DNA from: Rubripirellula lacrimiformis
GTDB taxonomy: Bacteria > Planctomycetota > Planctomycetia > Pirellulales > Pirellulaceae
DNA length: 64,000 nt
NCBI RefSeq assembly: GCF_007741535.1
Contig: NZ_CP036525.1
Location: 7,812,001-7,876,000, forward strand
Direction: 5' to 3'
Positions 35,059 to 42,475 of the stretch are shown here, piece by piece; the first letter of the stretch is position 1, and each line of letters begins with the position of its first letter. Below the pieces are notes generated by a model, which saw only the letters and a list, made by a program, of their open reading frames with translations, was not told the DNA's origin and did not search any database. Made by a program: the position numbers and the translations under genes.

Positions 35059-36463
35059 GACGAACCTCCCGCTGAATCGAAAGCGCGGGCAATCCCAGCG
35101 GCGGAATCATGTCCCCACTGCCCAGATACTTAGCGACGATTGTGCATCGTTCCCCGTCTGGTTCGGCATTTCGGAAGTCGCCGGACAACGACCAACGCTG
35201 AGCCGCAAACCCGGCGTTGTCATCCGTACGGATCGGATGCAAACGAGCAAGCATTTCCAGCACAGCGTAGCTGCCAAAAAGTTGGTTGATTGTGATAACC
35301 GCGGGACGCGACACGTCCGCGCCGCGAATGTAGCCTGCGTCCAACTGGTCGGCGTAATCATCAGGGGCCGAGCGAGCCATCGCGTCCGCGCGAACGTCCT
35401 CCATTGAGAAGACACCACGATTGATCAAGCTCGATCCGTCGGGCTGCAGATAGTGAACCGCCCCTGTCGCGTGACCAATTCCACCGCTTCCGTTGGCCCG
35501 GATTCCGATCCCAACGTCGATGTACGGAACGCAGTAGGTAGACGCGATCTTGTTCAACAGGAAACGTGCGAAGACGCTGTCGACGCAACCGAAGATCAGA
35601 TCGCATGACGCGACGGCTTGAATCGCTTCGGGATCACTCAGATCCTTCTGGATCGGAAATACGTGCGTCCCAAGACCGGTGTCTTCGATCGCATCAGCCA
35701 ATAATTTGACCTTCGGCGTCTTGGATGACGCGTGCCGATGACGAGAGTTGATGATCCGATTCAGGTTTTCGGGACCAACCGAGTCGGGATCGACCAACAC
35801 AAGCTCTCCAACACCCAAGCGATACAACTGCTCGACCACCGGCGATCCGGTTCCCGAGCAGCCGACCACGGCGACACGCAATCGCCGCATCTTGGCGAAC
35901 GTTCCTTCGCCGAGCACCTGTGCGTGACGGTCAGCGAAGTCCGGCACAACCGGCATTTCTTCATCGCGATCAAACCAAAACTCCAACTCGTCACCCGCCA
36001 CCGACATCATCTGCAATGGTTGGAATCCGCCTTCCTCAATTCCGTACCGCCCAAACATACATCCGCTTGGCAACATCACGGCGGTGGCATGTGGTCCGCC
36101 CGATTCGACCCAAGATTCTGTCGCCGTGAAAAAGTCCGCATCCGATCGGTCGTCGTATTCTGAGAACCGATCAAAGCCGTTTGGGTGACTGTGGATCTTC
36201 AAGATCGACAGTCCCTCGTCATTGGCACGTTGGAGCAACGGCCGCAACCGATCGGTTGACCACGTCACCCGATCCGCCGAACGATCACATTCGGAGTGAG
36301 GGATCGGATGGATTTCCATGACGCTCAAACAAATACGCCCGGCACCACGGTGCTTGCCGCACAAGGCCAACGCGACGGCTTCTGATTCATCACCTGGAAA
36401 TAGGTGCGATCGCAGTTCTTCTTTTTGGCGTCCCGTCAGACGCACGATGACATCACTATTCAT
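35045..36463 (-). CDS. JAB-peptidase / ThiF-type E1 fusion
   Basis: This encodes 472 residues from the ATG at 36463, overlapping the E2 stop by 4 nt. Residues ~1-150 are a JAB/JAMM metallopeptidase: Glu50 in SVMEIHP, His91 and His93 in KIHSHPNGF, and Asp104, spaced exactly HxHx10D. Residues ~190-450 are a ThiF/E1 adenylating domain: VVGCSGTGS (201-207) for ATP, LVDPDSVGPENLNR with Asp226 and Arg236, and FGCVDSVFARFLLN. The protein would activate the ubiquitin-like protein by adenylation and could also trim its C-terminus or remove it from targets. JAB-E1 fusions are a known arrangement in bacterial ubiquitin-like operons. Confidence 0.93.
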   Translation of the reverse strand: MNSDVIVRLTGRQKEELRSHLFPGDESEAVALALCGKHRGAGRICLSVMEIHPIPHSECDRSADRVTWSTDRLRPLLQRANDEGLSILKIHSHPNGFDRFSEYDDRSDADFFTATESWVESGGPHATAVMLPSGCMFGRYGIEEGGFQPLQMMSVAGDELEFWFDRDEEMPVVPDFADRHAQVLGEGTFAKMRRLRVAVVGCSGTGSPVVEQLYRLGVGELVLVDPDSVGPENLNRIINSRHRHASSKTPKVKLLADAIEDTGLGTHVFPIQKDLSDPEAIQAVASCDLIFGCVDSVFARFLLNKIASTYCVPYIDVGIGIRANGSGGIGHATGAVHYLQPDGSSLINRGVFSMEDVRADAMARSAPDDYADQLDAGYIRGADVSRPAVITINQLFGSYAVLEMLARLHPIRTDDNAGFAAQRWSLSGDFRNAEPDGERCTIVAKYLGSGDMIPPLGLPALSIQREVRRANA

Positions 36464-36879
36464 TTTGCAAACTCCCTTTCGAGCCAATGCCGCACCAGCA
36501 GCAAATGAGATTCAATGTTGTCCTGACCGGGCCGCCACGGATTAGCGGGAGACCGGTGCCGAGACCATCGCTGAAACGATTCACCGTTGATCGTCTTCGT
36601 GTTTCCGGTCGCGCCGATGGTCTTGCCATCAGTGCGGGCCAGCGGTGGGTTGAAATACACCATGTCGATTGGGGTATCCGGGTAGCCCGGTTCCAACTGC
36701 AGTGCCGCAGTCGCCGACTGCACTTTGTATCCGTCACAAACCGGAAAGTCCGGGATGACCAACCACGAGGCGTTCCCATCGCGAATGGTTTGCCAGCCGA
36801 GATACGACGCATTCAAAAACGTCGTATCGTCCGGCGGCAAAACAAGATCGCGACGAGGTTTCGTCGCGACATCACTCAT
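36460..36879 (-). CDS. Prok-E2_E-type E2-like conjugating protein
   Basis: This encodes 139 residues from the ATG at 36879. The motif GYPDTPIDMVYFNPPL followed by ESFQRWSRHR, then NPWRPGQDNIESHLLLVRHW, is the prokaryotic E2 family E pattern (UBC-like fold). The only cysteine I see is Cys48 in DFPVCDGYK, before the YP..P segment rather than after it as in classical E2s, so the chemistry may be non-canonical. It overlaps the ubiquitin-like gene by ATGA upstream and the E1 gene by ATGA downstream. It would pass the activated ubiquitin-like protein to targets. Confidence 0.88.
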   Translation of the reverse strand: MSDVATKPRRDLVLPPDDTTFLNASYLGWQTIRDGNASWLVIPDFPVCDGYKVQSATAALQLEPGYPDTPIDMVYFNPPLARTDGKTIGATGNTKTINGESFQRWSRHRSPANPWRPGQDNIESHLLLVRHWLEREFAK

Positions 36880-37205
36880 CGCGACACCTCGCCCTCGGTC
36901 TGGTCGCAAGGCAGCGTCTTGAACTTCTCGACGCCTTTCGCCGTGAAGTCGACCCACTCGTCGTGAGCGACCTCGACCAACTGGCCGCAAAGCTTCTGGA
37001 ACACCTTCCACTTCGCTAGGTCACATATGCCGGCCAGTTCCAGCAACTGTTGGCCCGTCATCTTGGTCACATGGACCACGTGGGGATCGCGATCAATCCG
37101 AATCCGATAGCGGCGAACGCACCGAGCGGCCCGCCCCTGCGAGCAACAAACTTCCAAGTCTTCCAATTCGTCGGGAAGATCGACGTGTTCAGGCACAGTA
37201 GCCAT
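36876..37205 (-). CDS. Ubiquitin-like protein (multiubiquitin-domain family)
   Basis: This encodes 109 residues from the ATG at 37205 (a second ATG lies at 37208). AAGGAG upstream gives better spacing to 37205. After an acidic N-terminal ~30 residues, one beta-grasp domain is seen: RYRIRIDRDPHVVHVTKMTG, then QQLLELAGICDLAKWKVFQK and VDFTAKGVEKFKTLP. This is the multiubiquitin-type pattern, here as a single copy. The C-terminal tail (CDQTEGEVSR) lacks a di-glycine, so processing by the JAB domain or a different conjugation chemistry would be needed. It is the first gene of the four-gene conjugation set. Confidence 0.85.
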   Translation of the reverse strand: MATVPEHVDLPDELEDLEVCCSQGRAARCVRRYRIRIDRDPHVVHVTKMTGQQLLELAGICDLAKWKVFQKLCGQLVEVAHDEWVDFTAKGVEKFKTLPCDQTEGEVSR

Positions 37206-37307
37206 CATTAACTCCTTCGAGAAAAACCTGACCAATCTGGTTTTGTGATTGGTCTTCTGAAGGAGTACTCGCACCAACCGAGCTATCGGGGGTGCAAAAT
37301 TTGAAAA

Positions 37308-38105
37308 CTATTCGTCAGGCGTTAATAGAGTGATCGCGAAACCAGTGCGGCCGAGAATAATTACATCCTCCCAAACGCATTCGACCGCTGGGTTTTCAAA
37401 CCATGTTGTCGCCATGACGCGTCCGTCGACCGCGGTGCCAACTTCGTCAGTCTGAAACGCCTCTCGTGTTTTTGAATCTCTGGGGACCGGTTCCTTGAAC
37501 GGAACATATCCCATTCCCATTACCTTCATATCCGCCGAGGGCATCGCCCACTGCACCACGCCGTTTCTTGAAAACACTGCGATGCATGGCTCAATATCAC
37601 ACTGGCAGTACCGTCGAACGGTGCTCGTCAATGATGTCCCCAGCCGTTCGCTGGATAATTCGCTCAACTCATTCAAAGTGCAGACACGTTGGCGGAACCG
37701 CCCAACCTCGGCGATGAAAAGATCGCGTGGCATCAATAGATTGGCCGCGAACTCATCGGCTTCCCTCTCCTGCTCGGCAGCCGATCGGAAGTTTGAGGTC
37801 GAATTGTGCATCTCGCCGCGTAGCAATTGCTCCCGATGGTGAGGCAGGTAGAAATGTCCAAGCTCGTGCGCGATCGAAAAATTGACTCTGCCTCTTGGTC
37901 GTCCGGATCCCGGCGGCCGATAGTAAATGGCAAATCGTGTCGCTTCGGGAATGAACTCAATTCTGGCATCAAATCCATCCGTGTACTTTCCGGGGGCCAA
38001 CTCAATCTCTTCGATCCCCGCGATCGCAAACGGATCAACTGGCAGCGACATCATTTCGTGGGTTTCCAGAACCTCGCGGCTCAGGTCACTCGCTTGGGTC
38101 GGCAT
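37308..38105 (-). CDS. ImmA/IrrE-family metallopeptidase
   Basis: This encodes 265 residues from the ATG at 38105, preceded by GGAGGATC. The zinc site is FSIAHELGHFYLPHH (HExxH) with the downstream EQEREADEFAANLLMP glutamate, the hallmark of ImmA/IrrE (COG2856) peptidases. A C-terminal ~120-residue domain (from CTLNELSELSSERL) may be a sensor. Relatives such as ImmA and IrrE cleave repressors to induce mobile or stress genes. It lies 102 bp upstream of the ubiquitin-like gene and overlaps the small protein before it by 20 nt, so it could control expression of the conjugation operon by proteolysis. Confidence 0.88.
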   Translation of the reverse strand: MPTQASDLSREVLETHEMMSLPVDPFAIAGIEEIELAPGKYTDGFDARIEFIPEATRFAIYYRPPGSGRPRGRVNFSIAHELGHFYLPHHREQLLRGEMHNSTSNFRSAAEQEREADEFAANLLMPRDLFIAEVGRFRQRVCTLNELSELSSERLGTSLTSTVRRYCQCDIEPCIAVFSRNGVVQWAMPSADMKVMGMGYVPFKEPVPRDSKTREAFQTDEVGTAVDGRVMATTWFENPAVECVWEDVIILGRTGFAITLLTPDE

Positions 38106-38439
38106 CGTCGTGATCCTCCTTTGATTTCTTCGTGCGGTCGATAATCTCCTGGCGTTTTTGATCCAGCTCCGCTTTCGTTTCCTCGTCGATATCTTTGGCA
38201 CGATTCAGCCCGAAAGCGGTGCCGCAAAGGGCAGTGCCTGATTCCTCCACCTCATCAGTGCCGCAGATTTCTTCGATTTCGCCGGCAAATAGCCGATTGA
38301 CAAAATCGTCACCAAGGGAGCGAAGCTGCTCGCGGTCGTGTTCGTTTAATTCGGGGTGGCTTTCGGCGTCTGTCCGGTTGGACCGCAGCTGCGATACAAA
38401 CAGAGCGTCGATGGCGCGCTCTTCTCGCTTGCTATTCAT
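38086..38439 (-). CDS. Small acidic hypothetical protein in the ImmA operon
   Basis: This encodes 117 highly charged residues (MNSKREERAIDALFVSQLRS to a basic-acidic tail DRTKKSKEDHDDADPSE). It has an acidic middle with two cysteines (EEICGTDEVEESGTALCGTA) and helical ends. It sits between a sigma-like gene (3 bp gap) and the ImmA-type peptidase gene (20-nt overlap). By analogy with ImmA-regulated systems it could be an anti-sigma or peptidase substrate, but no motif shows this. No family was recognised. Confidence 0.55.
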   Translation of the reverse strand: MNSKREERAIDALFVSQLRSNRTDAESHPELNEHDREQLRSLGDDFVNRLFAGEIEEICGTDEVEESGTALCGTAFGLNRAKDIDEETKAELDQKRQEIIDRTKKSKEDHDDADPSE

Positions 38440-38442
38440 GAT

Positions 38443-39252
38443 CTATTCCTCGATATCTGGAAATGTAAACCCGTTCTTCGCCAACTCTCGCATCAATTTC
38501 GCTCTCGCCTGCTTCCACTGCTTCTTCACCGTCATCGCGGTTTCAATCTTGCCCGTCCTTTCGCTTACCCGTGCAGCCAGTGGTCCGTAAATATTGTTTG
38601 GTGTAAATTCTTCAAAATGATCCACATAGCAACTGGCGACGTCGACTTCTTTTGGCGTCAATTTTGTCTCGATCGCGGTGCTCAAGACGCGGCGAAACCT
38701 TGCCCGATCATCCTCGCTTGTTATTTGCCACGCGGCTTCAACTTGGGTGCCAGACAAGGCCGCAGCGATCGCGTCTAGCGCGCCATCAATGTCCTGCTTG
38801 TGCGACCGTTTGCGAACCCGAAAATGGTCAGCGACCCGCTTTCGGGCAATGTCAATAACAATCCTCATCGGGTCGCGCCAGTCGAAGTCTGGCTTCTTTG
38901 CAAGCTCGGCCAATGAGACCATCGTGTTACAGTAAATATCTCTTATTGCTTCCGACTGATTTTTCTCGGCTATGCCGTACAGACGAGACTTGATGAACCT
39001 CGCAATGCGATCTTCAAAATCAGTATGGAGTAGATCAAGACCGAATCTTGGTTCCGCCAAGAAGGCCTCCTCCAACTCGTCTTCAGTCGTGGATTCAGTC
39101 GTTTTCACTTCACCCTCCGGGATGAATCTAGGAACGTTGCAACGGTTCGCGGTAATGGAACTCGCCGCAGACAGGCGATCGGGGGTCGAGTTTTCTAAAA
39201 TTTCTTGAAATTCGCGATGAATTTCGTCCGAACGCCCCATAAACCATCTCAT
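38443..39252 (-). CDS. Sigma-70-like regulatory protein
   Basis: This encodes 269 residues from the ATG at 39252 (or 39240). The middle and C-terminal parts resemble a divergent ECF-type sigma factor: DFEDRIARFIKSRLYGIAEK, then DWRDPMRIVIDIARKRVADHF and RVRKRSHK as region-2-like, and TKLTPKEVDVASCYVDHFEE with VKKQWKQARAKLMRELAKNG as region-4-like HTH. The N-terminal ~70 residues are acidic and variable. It starts 12 bp after the membrane-protein gene. In this block it could drive the downstream ImmA and ubiquitin-like genes. The sigma assignment is by pattern only. Confidence 0.5.
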   Translation of the reverse strand: MRWFMGRSDEIHREFQEILENSTPDRLSAASSITANRCNVPRFIPEGEVKTTESTTEDELEEAFLAEPRFGLDLLHTDFEDRIARFIKSRLYGIAEKNQSEAIRDIYCNTMVSLAELAKKPDFDWRDPMRIVIDIARKRVADHFRVRKRSHKQDIDGALDAIAAALSGTQVEAAWQITSEDDRARFRRVLSTAIETKLTPKEVDVASCYVDHFEEFTPNNIYGPLAARVSERTGKIETAMTVKKQWKQARAKLMRELAKNGFTFPDIEE

Positions 39253-39264
39253 TTGAGTGGTTTT

Positions 39265-39867
39265 TTAGCCGCCAAAGGGATCGTCCATCGTTGAGGTACG
39301 TGTGTCAAACCCCCCCAGATGCACGTGTTCGTTGATGCCGAAATGCAACACGAACTCACCGTAAGGCATGTTTGCCGCAGGCTTCATTTCAAACGTGGCG
39401 ATTTCGCCAGGAGCCAAAACGACCGGCGGGCGGAATTGGTGCACCCAAACCTGGCCGCTGGTAAATTCGATCTTGATAGGTTCGTCAGCGTTCTCGACCG
39501 GGATGATCGCAGTAGTGTGAAGGGTTTCACCGATCGCGCCTTTGACATCGCTCATCCGATATTCAACCTCGAAAACCGCCGCCTGTCGCTCGCCCACATT
39601 TTGGACCGTGGCAAAAAACGATGTTTCACTCAGGCGATTGAACCGGAGCATCTCGAGGCGTGGTATCCGAGACCGATACTCGATCTGCGCGAGCTTGGCT
39701 TGCAACGCCCGGTCTCGCTCCGAGTTCTGGTTCGCGGATTCGACGGCTTGGCCAGATCGCACGATGGAATCGCTTGCCAGCCTGTTTGCGTCCCAACTGA
39801 TCGCCGTTGAGACGATCCCGAAGATGACAGAGATGACAATTGCAGCGAAGGAAAGGCCGACGCCCAC
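39265..39867 (-). CDS. N-terminally anchored membrane protein
   Basis: This encodes 200 residues from the GTG at 39867. The frame is open further upstream and a good ribosome-binding site (AAAGGGGA) precedes an in-frame ATT, so the true start may be some 15 codons earlier. One membrane span near residues 5-25 (LSFAAIVISVIFGIVSTAIS) is followed by a coiled-coil stretch and a beta-rich domain (LRFNRLSETSFFATVQNVGE). That domain resembles extracytoplasmic or cytoplasmic beta-sandwich modules, with no family recognised. It is coupled to the small gene upstream (about 45 bp) and the sigma-like gene downstream. A membrane sensor role is a guess. Confidence 0.6.
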   Translation of the reverse strand: MGVGLSFAAIVISVIFGIVSTAISWDANRLASDSIVRSGQAVESANQNSERDRALQAKLAQIEYRSRIPRLEMLRFNRLSETSFFATVQNVGERQAAVFEVEYRMSDVKGAIGETLHTTAIIPVENADEPIKIEFTSGQVWVHQFRPPVVLAPGEIATFEMKPAANMPYGEFVLHFGINEHVHLGGFDTRTSTMDDPFGG

Positions 39868-39911
39868 CCAGCCCAGAACGTTGGCGTCCTTCTTGGGTTG
39901 ATCTTGAATGA

Positions 39912-40067
39912 CTATGTCCCCTTTAGGCTCGCGGCAATCGTGGCGAATTGGTCGAGGGCGTCTTGGAGGTCAGCGATGATTTCGTCGGCTAGGATGTCGG
40001 GGTCGGGCAGGCTGTCGCTGTCTTCGAGGCGGTCGTCTTTGATCCAGGCGGCTTCCTCAGGTTTCAT
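39912..40067 (-). CDS. 51-residue protein resembling a type I methylase (HsdM) C-terminal tail
   Basis: The ATG at 40067 overlaps the XRE-ImmA gene stop by ATGA. The frame reads MKPEEAAWIKDDRLEDSDSL, then PDPDILADEIIADLQDALDQ and FATIAASLKGT before the TAG at 39912. From memory, the PDPDxLAxEIxxDLxxAL pattern closely resembles the C-terminal tail of HsdM subunits of type I restriction-modification systems. Here it stands alone, without methylase domains. It may be a remnant or a free-standing small adaptor. The tight overlap argues that it is translated. Confidence 0.6.
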   Translation of the reverse strand: MKPEEAAWIKDDRLEDSDSLPDPDILADEIIADLQDALDQFATIAASLKGT

Positions 40068-41161
40068 TGATCCATTTCTCCGTCGTCAGCGAAAAGCCGC
40101 AAAGTAGGCTTCGATGATTGTTCGCTTTGTTGCTCCGAATCGACAGAGTCGGCTTCCGTCGCGGTTGCCGATGCGCCCAGCCGTGGCGATCGCAGACCAG
40201 CCGAGTCGACTTTCTTTGTAAAACGATCGACAAGCGCGGTTCGCAGTCGTGGGGTCTCCGAGGGAATCAGCACGGGTTCACGTTTCTTGTACCCCTTTGC
40301 ACTGAGCTCACGATTCAGATTGCGATATTGACTCTCTGAAATGACTTTCAAGTCGTAGGCTCGCCGAATGATCGCTTGCATCGAGACTTTCCACTTGCCC
40401 TTCAGGGCAGCTGCTTTGCTCAGGTTCAATTGGCGGAGTGATTTGATGATGTCATCTTTCGGCATCAAGAATTCAGACGCGAACTGGTTGGCCTCTGCTT
40501 CAAAGTCTTCAGCAGGTTGATGGTGCAAACACAGGTGGCCCAACTCATGGGCCAACGTGAACCGCTCGCGGTCTCCCGATTTGCCCGAGACGCGGACCAC
40601 CACCGGTGTCGTTTCCTCTTCACCGATCGGCCACAGACTCAGCGCATCGACCTCCGACGCAAGCTGATCCGTTTCCCACACGACGATGCCGGCCGACTCA
40701 ACCAAGTCAACCAAGTTAGCGATCGGACCTGGGGGAACCTGCCAACTTGAACGTAATTGCCTAGCCGCGTCGGACGGCGATACGGTCGGTGTCACTGCAA
40801 TCCGATGCATCTTTCGGCGCACTTTGAGATTGATCCCATCCATCATGCGAAGGACTCGCAATCGCGTGAAGTTGATATGGGCATTTGTTTTCTCGACGTC
40901 TCGGACACGGGTCGACGCACGACGACGATGAAAGACATGCGAACCGGCAAACAACTCGCCATCCCATCGAAGGAATTCGATCGGACGGTCCAACGCTTCG
41001 GCGATAGATGCCGCGATCTCTTCGGTCAGGATACGGTCTCCGTTTTCAACGCGTGTGAGGTGCGATTGCGACATGCCGCATCGTTTCGCCAACTGTGTTC
41101 GGGTTAGTCCGAGCAGTTGGCGGCCTAGCGTGATCATCTCGCGATTGAATTCGGTCGACAT
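40064..41161 (-). CDS. XRE repressor fused to ImmA/IrrE metallopeptidase
   Basis: This encodes 365 residues from the ATG at 41161; a start at 41221 would add 20 residues and overlap the upstream gene. Residues ~5-65 are an XRE/Cro-type HTH (LGLTRTQLAKRCGMSQSHLT, then RVENG). Residues ~190-270 form the ImmA/IrrE peptidase: RFTLAHELGHLCLHHQ with HExxH, and EAEANQFASEFLMP. The C-terminal ~100 residues are Ser/Glu-rich and probably disordered. Such HTH-peptidase fusions act as self-contained switches controlling mobile-element or stress operons. Its downstream coupling (ATGA) to the rest of the block suggests it regulates it. Confidence 0.85.
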   Translation of the reverse strand: MSTEFNREMITLGRQLLGLTRTQLAKRCGMSQSHLTRVENGDRILTEEIAASIAEALDRPIEFLRWDGELFAGSHVFHRRRASTRVRDVEKTNAHINFTRLRVLRMMDGINLKVRRKMHRIAVTPTVSPSDAARQLRSSWQVPPGPIANLVDLVESAGIVVWETDQLASEVDALSLWPIGEEETTPVVVRVSGKSGDRERFTLAHELGHLCLHHQPAEDFEAEANQFASEFLMPKDDIIKSLRQLNLSKAAALKGKWKVSMQAIIRRAYDLKVISESQYRNLNRELSAKGYKKREPVLIPSETPRLRTALVDRFTKKVDSAGLRSPRLGASATATEADSVDSEQQSEQSSKPTLRLFADDGEMDQ

Positions 41162-41192
41162 GTTCAGCAACGTGACTTCTTCAGGGGACGGC

Positions 41193-41849
41193 TCAGCCGA
41201 ATCGTTCACTCTTAGAGTCATCAAGTTCTTCAATTTCAAATCCAAAGTCTTCGGTTGGTTGTTCTTCAAAGGTGCGTTCTTCTGTAAAGCCGTCCTCGAA
41301 GCCTTGCGGGCTGTCGATCTCGCGGTGCCATTGCAACGTCGCGTTAGAGCCTCGCGGCAATCCGAGGTAACAATGCATTTCAGTCAGCTCGTGTCGAAAC
41401 TCATATCCGACAATCACTCGCGGAAGGTCGGGTACTTCGTCGATAGCACGCTGGCCCCACCAGTCCATGTTCTGCTTCGTTCGACAATTCGATGTCACCA
41501 ATTCCGTGGTGCCATCACGGTTGGTTTTGTTCCGCAGCTTCTTGAAGACGACAATGGCTTCCTCACACACAACGATGAAATCCTGCTGTTTGACTCGTCG
41601 GTAAACCAGCATCGGTTCACCGTGAAAATCATCCTTGGCCCTGTGCCGCAGTTGGGTCCACATCCACCACGCCGATTCACCTTCATCCATCCACGCGAAG
41701 GCATCATCGCTATGCCGCCGAATGAGCAAGTCATCGAAGGTGTCTCGAACCAGCCCGCGAAGCCGTGGCAGAGCGGGTTCGACCGTCTTCATAACTTGGT
41801 CCGGGTGAAGCTCTCCGAGCAAATCGAAGAGGAAAAACTGACGGTCCAT
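41193..41849 (-). CDS. Hypothetical protein, first gene of the minus-strand block
   Basis: This encodes 218 residues from the ATG at 41849, with GGGAG 10 nt upstream; a TTG at 41897 would add 16. It has an N-terminal MDRQFFLFDLLGELHPD, a mixed domain with DDAFAWMDEGESAWWMWTQL and VRHRAKDDFHGE-type charged segments, and an acidic C-terminus (EEQPTEDFGFEIEELDD). No membrane span or known motif was recognised. It lies just upstream of, or slightly overlaps, the XRE-ImmA gene. It could be the substrate or antagonist in an ImmA-type pair, but nothing in the sequence proves this. Confidence 0.55.
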   Translation of the reverse strand: MDRQFFLFDLLGELHPDQVMKTVEPALPRLRGLVRDTFDDLLIRRHSDDAFAWMDEGESAWWMWTQLRHRAKDDFHGEPMLVYRRVKQQDFIVVCEEAIVVFKKLRNKTNRDGTTELVTSNCRTKQNMDWWGQRAIDEVPDLPRVIVGYEFRHELTEMHCYLGLPRGSNATLQWHREIDSPQGFEDGFTEERTFEEQPTEDFGFEIEELDDSKSERFG

Positions 41850-41897
41850 TGGCTGAAAACTCCCAACAAATGCGGTCGAAACTGTCGCGATCGACAA

Positions 41898-42475
41898 ACG
41901 AGTGTGGAATTATGCCATAGAATATGCCGTCGTCAATGCCTCATCGTACGACCAACGTGTTCAACTGCTCCGGAGCCACTATTTCCCACATCTCCCGTTG
42001 CCGGTCGAAGTCGATTTCGGACGTGATCGGACGGAGCATCTTTTCGTGGATTTGGCTGCGGCCGGCGATTTCTTGGGATCCGAAAATGTGAGATCCGAAA
42101 ATGTGACGGGGGTAATATTTCGAGTTCACGGATGTTTTCAGCCATCAGTAGTAACCTGCTCCGGTGGCCGACACCGGTGCGATCTGGCTCATCGATCAGG
42201 GCACGCCAGGTGGACGGAGCTTTCCGCATGGGCGATGGGGACTAAGGCTTTGTCGCCTGTGGCCGAAAGAATACGTTTGAACTAAGTGGGGCCAACAGAG
42301 CAAGCCTCCTCAGTCCATCACCTACGTGTCCAGACCGTGGAGCGTGCACGTTTCGATGCACGAAACAGCGTGTAAAACAGGAGACTGGGTGCGCATGATG
42401 GAACGAAAACTCGCCTGGATCCCCGTAAAAACAACGATTCTGCACCGAGTGGGTTTCGATGGCATTGCAGACAAT
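41898..42475. other. Gene-free stretch with a 15-bp tandem repeat
   Basis: No supported gene is seen in these ~580 bp between the integrase 3' end and the start of the minus-strand block. It should hold the promoter for the 8.4-kb block. The only repeat noted is at 42077-42106. Confidence 0.45.
42077..42106. repeat. Two tandem 15-bp repeats in a promoter region
   Basis: GATCCGAAAATGTGA occurs at 42077-42091 and again at 42092-42106. It lies about 230 bp upstream of the 218-residue gene. It could be a regulator-binding site, for example of the XRE protein encoded downstream; this is inference. Confidence 0.45.
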
